Source of the DNA: Maylandia zebra | Lineage: Eukaryota > Chordata > Actinopteri > Cichliformes > Cichlidae | Direction: 5' to 3' | Length of the DNA stretch: 64,000 nt | Assembly: GCF_041146795.1 (NCBI RefSeq) | Contig: NC_135183.1 | Span: forward strand, 16,620,840 to 16,684,839 | Position numbers and translations under genes: made by a program | Shown here: piece by piece, positions 11,101-25,532 of the stretch | How positions within the stretch are numbered: position 1 is the stretch's first letter | How the letters are laid out: each line of letters begins with the position of its first letter | Notes under the pieces: model-generated | The model's database searches: none | What the model saw: the letters and a program-made list of their open reading frames with translations, nothing else | What the model was told of the DNA's origin: nothing

Positions 11101-14100
11101 AATACCTACCTCAGTTGCACTGACTGCCACAGTTCTATGTTGGTGGATGTTGTTAGTTTATTCAAATATTGTGCACTAAATAGCAAAGATGTTTATTAAT
11201 GCCCCTTGTGCTGTCCAAAGTGGCAGAGTTTACAATAAACTGAAAAAAATACTTGAGTTGCACTGTCACTGTTTAAATTTTTTTTTTCATAATTATTTAT
11301 TCTGTAATATGTTGCATACAACATGCTTTTCATTTTAAATAAATGTTCTTAATTCCAAACCATGCCTTGTTTGTTTTTTGTTAAATTATAGGACTAAAGC
11401 TGTTACCTGTAAATTTAAATCATGTTTTTATTAAGTACTCGGTATCGGTATCGGCGAGTACTGAAATGCAAGTACTCGTACTCGTTTCCAAAAAAGTGGT
11501 TTCGGTGCATCCCTACTGGTGACCTATCCAGGTGTACCCTACCTCTCACTGGGACAGACCCTCAAATCATTATCAGTGATAACCTCAGCACCAACCCTAA
11601 CTCTAACCGCAGCCAATCAGGATATTTATTCTTTGGTTTTAATTAACGATATAAAAAGCTGAATATTCTGTCACACAACAAAAACTGTTCAATTTCACCT
11701 AAAAAAGTTTCAAAAAATTTAAGAAAGACTGAAGAAATGGTTTTAATATGAGGATGACGTTGTTATCTCACCCAGACAGTCTCGTCCGTAGTAACCACGA
11801 CAACACTTTGGCTCCCACATGTTAAAGGTGCAGATGGGGCGACAGCCGGTGTTCTTAGCAAAGGAAAAGGTGGGCAGATCACACTTCTGAACCTCCTGAA
11901 CACAAAAAACAGAGACGTTTCCTTCGAGGCTCAGCCTGACAGAGGCAGTGAGTTTGTTAAAGATGGGACTCAGACCTTACGAATGCCTCCCGCAGGACAG
12001 CGAGTGGAAGAAAAGCTGCATCCTCCACAGCTTGTCTACCACAGAAGAAGAAAAGAAAAGATCAAATGAACCATCAGCTCACCTGCAAAAATCTTTTTAT
12101 TTCTGCTGCTGTGGGAAATGTTTGACTGATTTTAGGACCATCTAGCTTTTTTAAACCCACACTAGTGTGGAGTTGTGGCACACTCCACTGCCAGGCTCTC
12201 GGTGCTCTAAATCATTTTTCAGACTGTTCACCGCTACAGGAAAAATAACCAGAAACTAAAACATGAACACAGCAGGCCTCTAAGACTGTAGATTAGGCCA
12301 GGCTCTCACCGTTACTTTCACTGTGTGAGTACACTTCAAGCCTACGAGTTACACACAACCCGTGCTCCAACACCATCAGCATTAACAGTTTACACAGTCA
12401 GAATCAGTATGTCTGGTTGTTCCAGGTAGCATTCAGATGCATCTCAGACAGTAAAGTGAGGATTCACCGGAAGGTCAAAGGTTCTTTGTTCATCACAGCG
12501 TCCTCCGAGGCTGGGAGGAGTTAGCAAGCAGTCGATCCCGTAGGCAATGCCCGCTTTAAAGATGAGGTGTCTCTGAACAATCCGACACTTCCTGTTGTTG
12601 ATGAAGATTTCTCCCTGTTCAAAAAGACAGTTGGTTATTTGGAGTCCATGTTTGTCTTGTTTGTCTTCTCTGTAGATTTCTCTTACTGTAGTACTCACAA
12701 TGTTGTCTGTCCCACCACAGGAGAAGGAGAGCGGCGAACCCTGCAAACTCCGAGCCGAGTCCAGGAAGATCAGTCCTTCAGCGTAAACCTGAGATTAAAG
12801 GCATTTTAAACTAAACCTGAGAAACCACCTGACCTGCTTCAGCGTTTTTACCTCCACAGCACCATGTTTGTTCTGCGATAACCTCCCTGAGGCACCCTCA
12901 CATTTTATCCCAGTTATCAAATCTTTCAGAGCTGTTCTTCCAGCTGCCATGCTGTAAAGTGTCTAACGCTTCTCTAAAAGTACCCTCTAAAGAAGTTTTA
13001 CCTTCTGGCTGTGCAGGATGTGGTATTTCAGGTACTCCATCAGCTGGGGTCGATTGTGTTGGTGGAACAGGAAGTCCTTCTGTTCCTGCGGCAGAGATGC
13101 CATGACACCGTCTGACGGCAGGAAGATTGTCACCGGCTGGTACATGATATCATTCACCAGGTCCATTACACCTGTGTCCTGAAAAACATGAGATTTCATG
13201 CGAATAAAACTGGCTAACAGGACACCAGCCCTTCTGCTAGTTCACTCCACAGTCCACTCCATCCATCTATGTGTGAGTATATTGGTGGCTTAAGATGCGG
13301 ATCCACAGGGTGTTGGTGTGGCTCGTGCTCACCTGGGATTTTTTTTTATCCATCATTCATCACCCGGCGACAGCTCTTCTCCAGTACTCTGCTACAGATC
13401 TTTTGCGGCTTCGTTTTTGCCTGGCTGTCTCTCCACCTGTGGCTCTATACTTCTACCCGGACATCGCCTTCCAGCCCGCCGCAGGTATATCCACCGAGGG
13501 CTTCCGTGGAAGTTCAACATCAGTGACACTAACTCAATATTTTCCATCTGGTCAAAAACTCGTCGTCCTCCCTGCAAGACTGACCGGGCTGTTGACCACA
13601 GTGTGCTGGCCCACCTGGCTAAATCAACTAAGCCTACTGTCAGGCATGGCAACTCCAGCATCAAGTTTGGTCTATTAAACATCCGCTCTGTCACTGGTAA
13701 GGGACATCTCGTACATGATCTCCTCTGTGATCGTAAGTTGGACTTTCTTTGTTTGACTGAAACATGGCAACAGCCCAATGACTTTGTTTCTCTCAATGAC
13801 TCCACTCCATCTGAGTTTGTTTACACCTGTCAACCTCGCATCTCGGGGAGGGGCGGAGATCTCGCAATAATTCACCGGAAGCACTGGAAAAGTACTCCCT
13901 GTCTCTGCCCTTAACTCCCATTCATTTGAATACATTGCACTACAGCTCCCTGGATCTACCCCCACCATCATATGTACTGTTTATCGGCCACCTAAGCCAA
14001 ACAAGGAGTTTTTAAATGAATTTTCTGCTCTTCTCACTCATTTCTCTGTACTTTTTCCAAATCTGATCATTGCTGGTGACTTCAATATTCATATGGACAA

Positions 14101-17100
14101 TGATAAAATCCCTCTTTCCAGAGATTTTACCTCCTGCCTGGAAAGTTTTGGGCTTCTACAGTACATAAAATTTCCTACCCACTCTAAAGGTCATATCCTG
14201 GATTTGGTCTGTTGTTCTGGCATTACCCCCACCCATTGTAAAGCCACATTGTTTCCCCAGTCTGATCATATGTTTATTTCTTTTGATGCAAACATAACCG
14301 CTTCCAAAAACTGCATCTCTCGTAATATCACTTTTAGGAAAATTAGTAATATTAACCCAGCTGTTTTTTCCTCTGCCGCTCATGACCTTCCATCTATCCA
14401 CTGCTCCTCAACCCCTCATGAACTCGTTTGTCATTATAATGTCAACCTTTATAACCTTCTTAACATATTTGCTCCCCTTAAACATCGAACAGTCTCATTT
14501 TCCCGTTCAGCTCCATGGTTTACCTCCGACCTGTGTCACCTTAAAGCTAAAGGATGCCAACTCGAACGTCTATTCAAGAAAACCAGACTTGCTGTACATA
14601 AAGAAATGCACAATGATCATATTTTGTTCTATAAGGACTGCATTGCCTCAGCCAAATCTGCTTACTACTCTGGTTTAATTAGTTCTAATGAAGGTAACTC
14701 CAGGTCCCTCTATTCATTGTTCAGTAAAATTACAAAACCTCCAGACACATTCCCCTCTCAGATGTATTCTGTTGATTTTAGCAACTCTCTTATCTCTTTT
14801 TTCACTTGTAAAATCTCAGACATTCACCATCAAGTTAAGTCTTTAGGAGCTCCTGACTCTGAAGTAGACTTCCTGGTTCCCCCACTGTCTTCCTGTCTGT
14901 TATTTTCAAGCTTTACTCTTCCCTCCATAACTGACGTATCTAATCTCATTAAAAAATCTAAGTCATCCGCCTGTCAACTTGACCCTCTCCCTACTGTGTT
15001 ACAGGGAGTGCAGAATTATTAGGCAAGTTGTATTTTTGAGGAATAATTTTATTATTGAACAACAACCATGTTCTCAATGAACCCAAAAAACTCATTAATA
15101 TCAAAGCTGAATGTTTTTGGAAGTAGTCTTTAGTTTGTTTTTAGTTTTAGCTATTTTAGGGGGATATCTGTGTGTGCAGGTGACTATTACTGTGCATAAT
15201 TATTAGGCAATTTAACAAAAAATAAATATATTCCCATTTCAATCATTTATTTTTACCAGTGAAACCAATATAACATCTCCACATTCACAAATATACATTT
15301 CTGACATTCAAAAACAAAACAAAAACAAATCAGCGACCAATATAGCCACCTTTCTTTGCAAGGACACTCAAAAGCCTGCCATCCATGGATTCTGTCAGTG
15401 TTTTGATCTGTTCACCATCAACATTGCGTGCAGCAGCAACCACAGCCTCCCAGACACTGTTCAGAGAGGTGTACTGTTTTCCCTCCTTGTAAATCTCACA
15501 TTTGATGATGGACCACAGGTTCTCAATGGGGTTCAGATCAGGTGAACAAGGTGGCCATGTCATTAGTTTTTCTTCTTTTATACCCTTTCTTGCCAGCCAC
15601 GCTGTGGAGTACTTGGACGCGTGTGATGGAGCATTGTCCTGCATGGAAATCATGTTTTTCTTGAAGGATGCAGACTTCTTCCTGTACCACTGCTTGAAGA
15701 AGGTGTCTTCCAGAAACTGGCAGTAGGACTGGGAGTTGAGCTTGACTCCATCCTCAACCCGAAAAGGCCCCACAAGCTCATCTTTGATGATACCAGCCCA
15801 AACCAGTACTCCACCGCCACCTTGCTGGCGTCTGAGTCGGACTGGAGCTCTCTGCCCTTTACCAATCCAGCCACGGGCCCATCCATCTGGCCCATCAAGA
15901 CTCACTCTCATTTCATCAGTCCATAAAACCTTAGAAAAACCAGTCTTGAGGTATTTCTTGGCCCAGTCTTGACGTTTCAGCTTGTGTGTCTTGTTCAGTG
16001 GCGGTCGTCTTTCAGCCTTTCTTACCTTGGCCATGTCTCTGAGTATTGCACACCTTGTGCTTTTGGGCACTCCAGTGATGTTGCAGCTCTGAAATATGGC
16101 CAAACTGGTGGCAAGTGGCATCTTGGCAGCTGCACGCTTGACTTTTCTCAGTTCATGGGCAGTTATTTTGCGCCTTGGTTTTTCCACACGCTTCTTGTGC
16201 CCCTGTTGGCTATTTTGAATGAAACGCTTGATTGTTCGATGATCATGCTTCAGAAGCTTTGCAATTTTGAGACTGCTGCATCCCTCTGCAAGATATCTCA
16301 CTATTTTTGACTTTTCTGAGCCTGTCAAGTCCTTCTTTTGACCCATTTTGCCAAAGGAAAGGACGTTGCCTAATAATTATGCACACCTGATATAGGGTGT
16401 TGATGTCATTAGACCACACCCCTTCTCATTACAGAGATGCACATCACCTAATATGCTTGATTGGTAGTAGGCTTTCGAGCCTATACAGCTTGGAGTAAGA
16501 CAACATGCATGAAGAGGATGATGTGGACAAAATACTCATTTGCCTAATAATTCTGCACTCCCTGTAGTTAAAGCCTGTCTTCCCTCGTTCGCACCTCTCA
16601 TAACCAATATTATTCATTCCTCCCTGAACACTGGAATTGTTCCTGAAGCACTGAAAAAGGCTTCTGTTATCCCAATTCTCAAAAAGCCTGGTGCAGACCC
16701 CAATAACTTTGATAATCTTCGCCCTATATCAAATCTCCTCTTTATTTCAAAAATTCTTGAAAAAGTTGTCGCCGCCCAGCTTCATTTACATCTCAGTGAC
16801 CATAATCTCCATGAACAATTTCAATCGGATTTCTGCCTCAATCATAGCACAGAAACTGCTCTGTTAAGAATTACCAATGACCTTCTGATGGCAGCTGATT
16901 CTGGTCTCCTATCCATCCTCATCCTTCTTGATCTTAGTGCGGCGTTTGATACCATTTCTCACAATATTCTCCTGAACCGGTTAGCTTCCATTGGTATTAG
17001 TCACACCCCCCTTGCCTGGTTCACCTCCTATCTCTCAGACCGCACTCAGTTTATCCAATTTAAATCCCATTCTTCAACTCTCTATCCTGTTTCTGCTGGT

Positions 17101-18162
17101 GTGCCCCAGGGTTCAGTATTGGGGCCTCTTTTATTCATTATTTATATGCTTCCTCTTGGTTATATATTCCGAAAATATAATATAAATTTTCACTGTTATG
17201 CTGATGACACCCAGCTCTACCTTTCTTCTAAACCCAATTCATCTCTCCCACCTACCTATCTCTCAGACTGTCTTATTGAGATTAGATCCTGGTTCTCCTC
17301 CAATTTCCTCAAACTAAACAGTAATAAAACTGAAGTTTTACTTGTTGGTACACCATCTATCTTAACCAAATTCCACAGTTTTTCCATTAACATTGAAGAT
17401 TCTCCTACCCTTCCCTCCCCTCAGGTTAAGAGTTTGGGTGTCATACTTGATAATACTCTTTCATTCCAGTCTCACATTAATTACATAACCCGGTCTGCTT
17501 ACTTCCATTTACGTAATATTAACCGACTCTGTCCCTTCCTTACTCCTCATGCTGCTGCCATCCTTGTCCATAGTCTTATTACATCCCGTATTGATTACTG
17601 TAATTCCCTCCTATTTGGTCTCCCTAAAAGGTCCCTTCATAAACTCCAGCTCCTTCAAAATTCTGCAGCTCGGGTCATAACTTGCACTCCGTTAAGAGCT
17701 CGTATTACCCCAGTTCTTCAGCAGCTTCACTGGTTGCCCATAGAAATCTTACTCCTTACATACAAGTGTATCCATAAATCTGCTCCTTCATATTTGTGTG
17801 ACCTGCTCCATATCACCACTGTTTCCCGCCCTCTCAGATGATCATCTGCTATTCATCTTACTGTTCCGTCCTCACACCTTATCACTATGTGGAACAGAGC
17901 TTTCAGTCGCTCTGCTCCTCAGCCCTGGAACTCTCTTCCTCCTGCACTAAGAAATATTGACTCCCTCTCCGTATTTAAGACACAGCTCAAAACACATCTG
18001 TTTAAACTGGCTTATTTGCTTTAATGCTGATTTTATCTGTTGTCAAGCTCTGTTTTGTAATTTTAACTTATTTTATGTATTTTATGACTGTTGTTCCTTT
18101 TATTAATTGTGTTCTTTGTAAGGTGACATTGGGTTTCTGAAAGGCGCCCTCAAATAAAATAA

Positions 18163-18220
<58 letters not shown>

Positions 18221-21200
18221 GTGTGTGAGTGTGTGAGGGAGTTTGCATGTGTGTCCTGATGTTGTAGTCTAGGTGTTCGTTTGTTACAAAACCCAGAGGA
18301 AGTGATGTCATTGTGCAGCTTGTCTAAATGTTGTGTTAATGCTGCTTGTTGTTGTGTAGTATCTCATTTTAACATGAGCTTTGCTGATATTAGTTATAGT
18401 ATTGTTGTGCTCCACATGTTTGAGCAATGATCGGACAAAGTGAACAACAGTGACACACTTCTTTTGCTCTGTTAACATTGATATATTGGTTTAAGCACTT
18501 TGGCTGTAATATATGTTATTGGTGCACCACTTCAGAACAACAGTCACCTTAAAGTGCAATATTAAAATACAATATTAGAGTAAAAACACACACAACCAGC
18601 TAATTCTCTATAAGCAGCTCTTGTTGTCAGTGAGAAGGAAGAAGGGGAAGTTGTAGCGTGTTACCTGTAGCAGTTTGTAGAAGGTTCGATAACCGTGACG
18701 TGCAGCCACATCGGTCAGGTTCAGCTGAGAGTCATCCTGCAGGAAACCATCAGAATGAAGGTGTGCATGAAACATTACAGAAAACATAACATCCAGAAAG
18801 TCTACAGTCAGACAGCTGCTCACAGTTTCAATGAGCTAGAAAAAAATGCTATTATACCAATAAATAGATTTTAGAATATATTTAGCCTATTACATGTTAT
18901 TTAATAAACAGTAATTAAACAGGTCATGAAATAATAGACAGCTTATTAACTAACATGTCACTGTAACAGTAAAGCATTCAGTGATCATTTTATAATTCAG
19001 TAACAATGGTCATTGTTTTATATGATAATAAAGCTCTAACCAGTCGATCCATTCAGCATCAGCTTCCCTGATTCCTTATTCCAAAATGACCTGATGGATA
19101 CTTACAGGGGCGAGCATAAAACTGTCTTTGTCCACATCTGGAGGATACAGAATCCTGTCAATTTCATGGATGATTCCATTCACACTGAGGTCATCGCTCT
19201 TTGTCACATTTGCCTGGTTGATGAAGACACTGCCCTGAAAAAAAAGCCAAACACAAAGTGTCCCAATAACAGAAATAAAACTGAAGAATGCTTGTTTATA
19301 ATAAAGCATCGATTCGGCCTTTGTTTATTGGCAGGATTCATAAATATAGATATAAATCTATTAAACCAGCTGAGGGCTGACCTGGGTGATGCTGGTGGTC
19401 AGCACGAGTCCAGACAGCGATGTCAGGTTTCGTGGTTGGCTCAGGTCAGCAGCCAGGAGAGTGTGACACATGACGATGTGGCTGCGCAGGACATTAGCGT
19501 ACCGCTCTCTCTTCCGTCTCATCTAAAAGATAAAATTACAAACTTGTTAATTTCTGATTCATCCTGAGCTGACCAGACTCTGATGTAATTACAGTGTGTC
19601 TTCAAAGACACGCTGATGTTTGTCCAGCAGTAACCAAAGGTCTGACCTCGCGTGAAGTGTTTGTCCTGAAGGCCTCGGGGTCTGGAATGAAGACAGTGAA
19701 TGGCCCTCGCCCTTGCAGGGAAATCTCCATTATCTGAAAACGGAGTTCTGTTAATGCAATTCCACCAGCAGGGGGCGACAGAGGGGAGCACTACTCACCA
19801 TCAGACCAAAGTAAAAGTCCGTGTGACGACGTGTCTCTATTTCCTGTAACGAGACAACAGTTAGTGCAAAGCCCTGCGGCGCCGCTTTCATTGTATTTCA
19901 GCTGCTCACCCTCGCCACAGTGCCTTTGCAGGTCACACCGTCGCCAATGAAATTTTGCCTGCAGGTGCAGCTTTGAGTGCCTGGACCTGTCATGTTGCAC
20001 CGGGCATTCCGATGACAGCCGCCATTGTTCTGGAACATCAGCATCAACACGTGAGAGGGTAACAGCTTGAATTGATGTGGTCTTTACAGCATAAAAGTAA
20101 GAAACCTTTGACAGAGACAGGAGCAGCATGAAAACCTAGAACTGTATGTGCAACGCTCAACCTCAGCTTCAGTGACCAGAAAAGGAAGCACATCAGCCTC
20201 AGACAGCTTTCAGGGTTGTTTTTGCTGTCTTGACAGGACAGCAGACAGGTGGCTGTATGCTGCTCTTCTGCAGCATACCTGGGTCACCAGCTCAGCCAAG
20301 TGAGCCTTACCAGAGCCAGAGCACTGACTGAAAACACGACTACCACAGTTCCTGTGCTAAAGGAGGCGAGGACATTATTATTGTCCTGGGAACACTGAAT
20401 AGAGCAGCCTAACAAGCTTCCTCCTTCACAATAGGACTTATGGGTGTAACTCTTGCCTCGCAGTTGGTGTTTTCTTACAGGGAAAGTGCACCAAGATGAG
20501 TGCTGCTGTGATTTGGTGCTACTATGGGCTGTATGTGTGATTATTAGCTGAATGATGTAATCATCTGATTCTGAATCACTCATCTTTCCCACAGCTTGAA
20601 ACCAGCCAGAGTGAAGACAAACTCACCTTTTGGCACAAGTCGATGATGTTGCAGTTCTTCCCGTCACCGGTGTAAAATTCCCTGCAGACACAGGAAGTCT
20701 GCCGAGGAAAACAAAGTCACATTTAGCGCCACTGTCAGCAGAGAGCTGTGCTTAAAGTCAGACTGTAGAGGTTAGCTAGTTTTACTTTGTTCGGTCCAAC
20801 GTGAATGCAGTCTGCATTGGCATGGCAACCCCCGTTTCCTTTCAGGCAGGGATTTATCTCTGTGGAGAAACACAAAACTCCACCTGGTTATCTCGGATTC
20901 ACGATGCGTTCAAGCTTTTTATCGTGTGTCTGATAACTTGAGCTGCTGCCAAGGATCGATGCTGAGCCAGAGCTTTTAAATTCCTCACAGCACAACAATA
21001 CCACAAACCACGCAAATCAGCAGAGCTACTTAATTTCAGTCATTTTGCTGGCTCTGAAGGCTTTTCTGATTGTCTGGAATCCTTTTTTGCTGTGATGCTG
21101 GAAGAACTAATATCTGGAATATTTTGCATTGGTATTTTTGCTTTAACTTCGCAGAACTTTCACAAAATGCTTTTTAAGTTTTGCATTACTGCAGACTTTG

Positions 21201-24200
21201 TCCACCATAGTCAGACCATTACACTACAAAGCACATCCTTCTAGTATTACTGGATTTATTGTCAATGCTTTTGCTTTAACTTTCACGATTGTATTTTGCA
21301 CTCTTTCATGTCCCCTGTAATCCTCAGTGTGATTGCCTCTTAGCTAATTTTTGCTTTTAAAAAAAAAAAAAAATTTATATAAACTGATCTGAACAAGTTA
21401 ATGTTGACTCGGAATAATTAAATTTTCCTTTTTAAAAATCGTTTTGAATCCTTGTACCAACTATAACTAAGCCAGAGCAGCTGTGAGCAGGTGTGAGCAG
21501 TTGTGGCAAGTGAGTTTACCGACACACACAAGTCCGTCGCCCGCGTAGCCGGCATTACAGACACAGTCTCTTCGGCCGGGTCGAGTCCTCTTACAGAGAG
21601 CGTACAGACTGCAGCCGCCGTTATCCACCACGCACGGATCTATGGCTGCATGAGTCACAAAGTGTTCAGTAAACTTTGCGGTTCACAGGAATCCTCTTTA
21701 AAAAGCTCAGACCAAAGCCGCAGGTAAGTGACCTGCAGAGCTCATAACATGTGTTACCTTGACAGAAAGTCCCGTTTCCTTTGAAGCCGGCAGCACAGAT
21801 ACACTGAGGGCCGGACGAGCCGGTCACACAGCTATAAAACCAGATTAAAGTTTTAACAGGAAGCATAAATCCTCCAGCGTCCTGCACGCAGAGTAACGGT
21901 TAAACTTGTGCAGACTTACTTTGCACTGCCGTGGCATCTCACCGAGCCGCACTGCTCGTCAGCTTTGGCTTCGATCTCTGCAACGACACGGATGCAGCTC
22001 AGCACAAATGACAAAAACAGTATTTCTAAAAATGATCTCACAAATGAGATTTTGTTGTTCTAAATCACAGCGTTCACTTTTCTCTACATTCAGCCTTACT
22101 TTGGTCACAGTGGACTCCCCTCCAGTCCACGTCACATTCGCAGGTCCCATCGCCCTTCAGTCCCTCGTTACACTGTCCGTTCTTGCATTCGCACTCTGAG
22201 CAGACAACACGTGACGATGAAGGTGAGGATGAAGATGACAGATCATGTGCTGACTAATGAAACGTACTGAACCTTGGTCACAGTGGACTCCGTATTTGCC
22301 GCTCTGGCAGGTTTCACAGGCGGTCCCGTTGAAGCCTTCGTTACACCGACACACTCCGGTCCCGTTTGTCCCGTCTACACACACTCCATTATCGAAGCAG
22401 GGCCGACCCTTTGGACCGGGGCATGCCTCGCAGTGCTCCCCGAAAAACCCTGCACAGCACCTCCGCTCCTGAAAGCACGGAAGAGTTCTAGTGTGCCACA
22501 CTGCCGAGGATGCTTACCCTGAAATGAGCAGGAAACGTACGATCTTCTTCTGGAGGCAGGTGGCTCTGCAGCCGACTCTCGGGAGCCACTCGCCCTCAAA
22601 CGTGCGGGTGAACATGCACTTTCTCGTCCTCCTCACCGATTTCTGCACAGAGCAAAACACCAACTTCTTACTTTGACTTTAGCTTCTCATGGACCAGGCT
22701 GTGCATCTGAGCTGAGTATTAATTTCAGCATTTTCTACAACGCATGTTTCAAGAAAATATTTACACAGTATAACCAGTTATCCGCGTGAAGCGATAGAGC
22801 AGTGAAAATAAAACTCTTCATTTCAGTTCACCTAACTTACAAAATGTAGTGAAGTAGATTCTGGGGTAGGATTTTACACGATGTCCACAAACGCACCACT
22901 AACATCCACACCTTCCCAGTTGACAATTAGCAGGCTTATAAGAAACAGCTGCGCTTCACTACCAGAAGGAGGCATTTGGCAGTCTTGTCCATCCAAGGTG
23001 GCTGAGAGCATTAGGCAGTTGAGCACTGCAGATCTCTCAAGGAAAGCCACTCAGTTTAGTATTGCCCTGTGGTAAGTGGGACTCTTGTGTTCATCATAAC
23101 GTGGCATATAGTAGGGTGGACTTTGACAACTGTTTCCCTCTTTTGTTGCAGGTTTGCACTATACTGCTGCTGTCTTGTTTGTTATGTGATGCTTTTATAA
23201 TGAACAGTACTTTGGGGTGTATTTGTTTTATGTAGATCTTTTATTAATGTGTGTAACGTTTTATGCTTTGTTTTATTGCTTTAGTAGAGGTGCGGCCGCT
23301 TGCTGAGGGGCTAGGCACGTGAGGTGGAATCCCCTTCCCGACGCATGCGAGTGTACACCGGGCATAGGTAGATTGCACCGTTTAGTGTGAGTGACAGTGA
23401 GGTCTGGAGTGAAGTTACACGGGTGAGTAATTGGTGGCACCCTTGGGCACTCCTCCCGGAGGTTGCCTCAAGTGGCCGGTCGCCACTATTTTGTTTAGTT
23501 ATTCTTTTATCATGCTGTGATTGTTTTAGGGTAGCATCGTGGTAGGGAGTCTGGTCATTTTAATCATCGTTTGTTAAAGTGTTTCAATGAACTATTTTGC
23601 CGTCTCAACCCTGCTACCCTAGGTGCCTTCCTGATTTTATAGTTATGTTTTTAGTAGTTCCTCTTAATAAATTTTGATTTGTAAACTTCCTTTGTCTCAC
23701 CTCTGCCGTTAATAACGAGTCTGTGGGCTTTGGTAGCCAGTGCAACACGTACATTGGCTAGAGAAATCTTTCCTGGGGTGTAACGCCCTCCCCCAGGTGG
23801 CGTTGTCAATATCTTAGTTACCGTCCCCGGCTATTCCTCTATCGCGACACCACAAAAAGAAAAACATTTTTACGCTCCATTGAATAAAACGCTGGTTTAT
23901 TTTTGAAGATGTCAAATTCGATATGAAATGCAACTAAATGATACCAGTTTTCCCACAGCTGTTAAAGAGCAATTTACTTTTCAGCACAATTATACTTAAA
24001 ATACGTTTTTTTTTTTTTAATGTTACTTTAGTACTGTCACAGTAAACTGAAAGAAATTCAATCTGTAACTGGCACAAGAGCACAAACAGTAAAGTGGTCA
24101 GTGATCACTGGGAGGTCATGAAATTACTTTAGTGGAATACCATGAAGTCCTCTCTAGATCTTCTCCTACTTCTTGTTAGTCTTGTAAAGTCGGACAAACT

Positions 24201-25501
24201 GAACGTAATTCTTTTGACTTTGGGGAGAATTTTCCATCTTTCATAACTTAAAATCGAATCATCTGCAAACAGATTTTCTGTAGTAGCTGCATTTATCCGA
24301 TTCTAGTTTGGTATAAAAGTTTGTTTAGAGAGCCTGGTGGTTTAAAAAGGTCTAAGCTTTGAAAGATTAACGATGATCAGAAAAAGTCCGAAAACTTACA
24401 TCTGGGATGGTGTCATTGGGGCAGATCTTGTTTTGGTGGAATAAGCAGTCGACACAGTTCCCCTTTGGGGCAGAAAGAAAACGTTGATATTTATCATGCG
24501 ATTGTTTCTCCATTCATTGAACTGGATTGGAGGCGCTGAAGTATCTGCAGGACTTAACTGGTGGCTGAGGACCTTACCATGACTTTTGTGTACGTGAGAT
24601 CATCGCAGCGATTTCTGTTGATCTGAAGAACAGCTGACAGACCGTGGATCACTCCTTTACCGCTCAGGATGTCAGAGGAGTTCATCTGAGCATCATTCAC
24701 AAACAGCTGCATGAGGAAAACACAGGTCAGGTGGTTTGTATCGTGTTGTTTAGACTGTCATGCGATCAGATGCAACAGAATCAATATTTCATGATGAGAC
24801 CTTTCCGTCTCGTGGGAAAATGCCGAGCTGGAAGGAAAACCCAAGCATCGTCTCTTTGTAACCTCCGAGCTGAAGGTCTGTTTTTAACAGACGCTGCGAT
24901 GCCACCACGTGGTAACGAGTGGTCTTCACATCCTGTTCAGTGACAAAATAAAAGCACAACTAATTGGAAGGAAGTAAATAAATAAACCCGAGGACAAGGT
25001 CAAAGTCTTTAATTACAGAGTTTAGTTCTATATTTACCATCTGCTTTAAATGTCGAATGAAATAACAGAACTGAGTGTTGCCCACTTAATCCATTTTAAA
25101 ATATGTAAAAATTTCAACAATGTCAGCAGTGAGTAAAAAGACTAATCGGGTCAAATACAAACTTTTTGATTCAGCTTCAAATGAAAATGCAGACAAACTG
25201 AAGCCTAAATTGTATACCAGGGCAGTGGCTGCCATTTTCTTCAGGTACTCAGTGACGGCGGCGTCTGTCGGAGCAAAGATGGTGAATTCGTCAGCCTGTT
25301 CGATATCATTGGTCAGGTTATAATCCTAAACAAAAAGCCAGAGAAAGCACAACATGTAAGGAAACATTGAACATTTAAGCATGGTGTGAGCGTGTTTGAG
25401 AGGTCGTACGATGAGATACGATCTGAAGAGTGAGAACTCCGGCCTGAGAGCGAGCGTGGCCAGCAGACCTTCACTCAGTGTTCTGTCGGGAACCAAAACC
25501 T

Positions 25502-25532
<31 letters not shown>

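Larger units (their letters stand above)
7937..12035 (-). other. stab2: stab2 exons 54-60: fourth EGF-like block
   Basis: Exons 11,976-12,035, 11,772-11,895, 9,205-9,354, 9,025-9,129, 8,744-8,851, 8,186-8,379 and 7,937-8,078. Motifs: [77 protein letters not shown] and [11 protein letters not shown]. Exon 54 starts at an AG four codons before its first obvious alternative, giving TSCGGC in phase. The intron 9,355-11,771 contains the hAT element. Confidence 0.9.
13270..18217 (+). mobile_element. L2-type LINE, near full length, interrupted by a Tc1 element
   Basis: Non-LTR retrotransposon opposite to stab2 in the intron between exons 50 and 51. Endonuclease: [29 protein letters not shown] and SDHMFISF. 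Reverse transcriptase: [24 protein letters not shown] and the catalytic [11 protein letters not shown]-terminal region: [13 protein letters not shown] and LQQLHWLP. The 3' end carries AAGGCGCCCTCAAATAAAATAAATT followed by (ATT)n, like L2/UnaL2 tails. Defects are a frameshift at about 13,890 inside the endonuclease and an in-frame TGA at 17,839-17,841 near the C-terminus. Removing the Tc1 insertion would rejoin the reading frame at ...LPTV / VKACLPSF.... The 5' boundary is approximate. Confidence 0.85.
12468..19843 (-). other. stab2: stab2 exons 46-53: FAS1 domains 5 and 6
   Basis: Exons 19,799-19,843, 19,647-19,733, 19,382-19,522, 19,106-19,234, 18,665-18,736, 13,002-13,178, 12,699-12,788 and 12,468-12,614. 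Signatures: [14 protein letters not shown] and [11 protein letters not shown] for FAS1-5; [23 protein letters not shown] and [11 protein letters not shown] for FAS1-6. The 5.5-kb intron between exons 50 and 51 separates the start of FAS1-6 from its body and holds the LINE with its nested Tc1 element. Confidence 0.9.
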
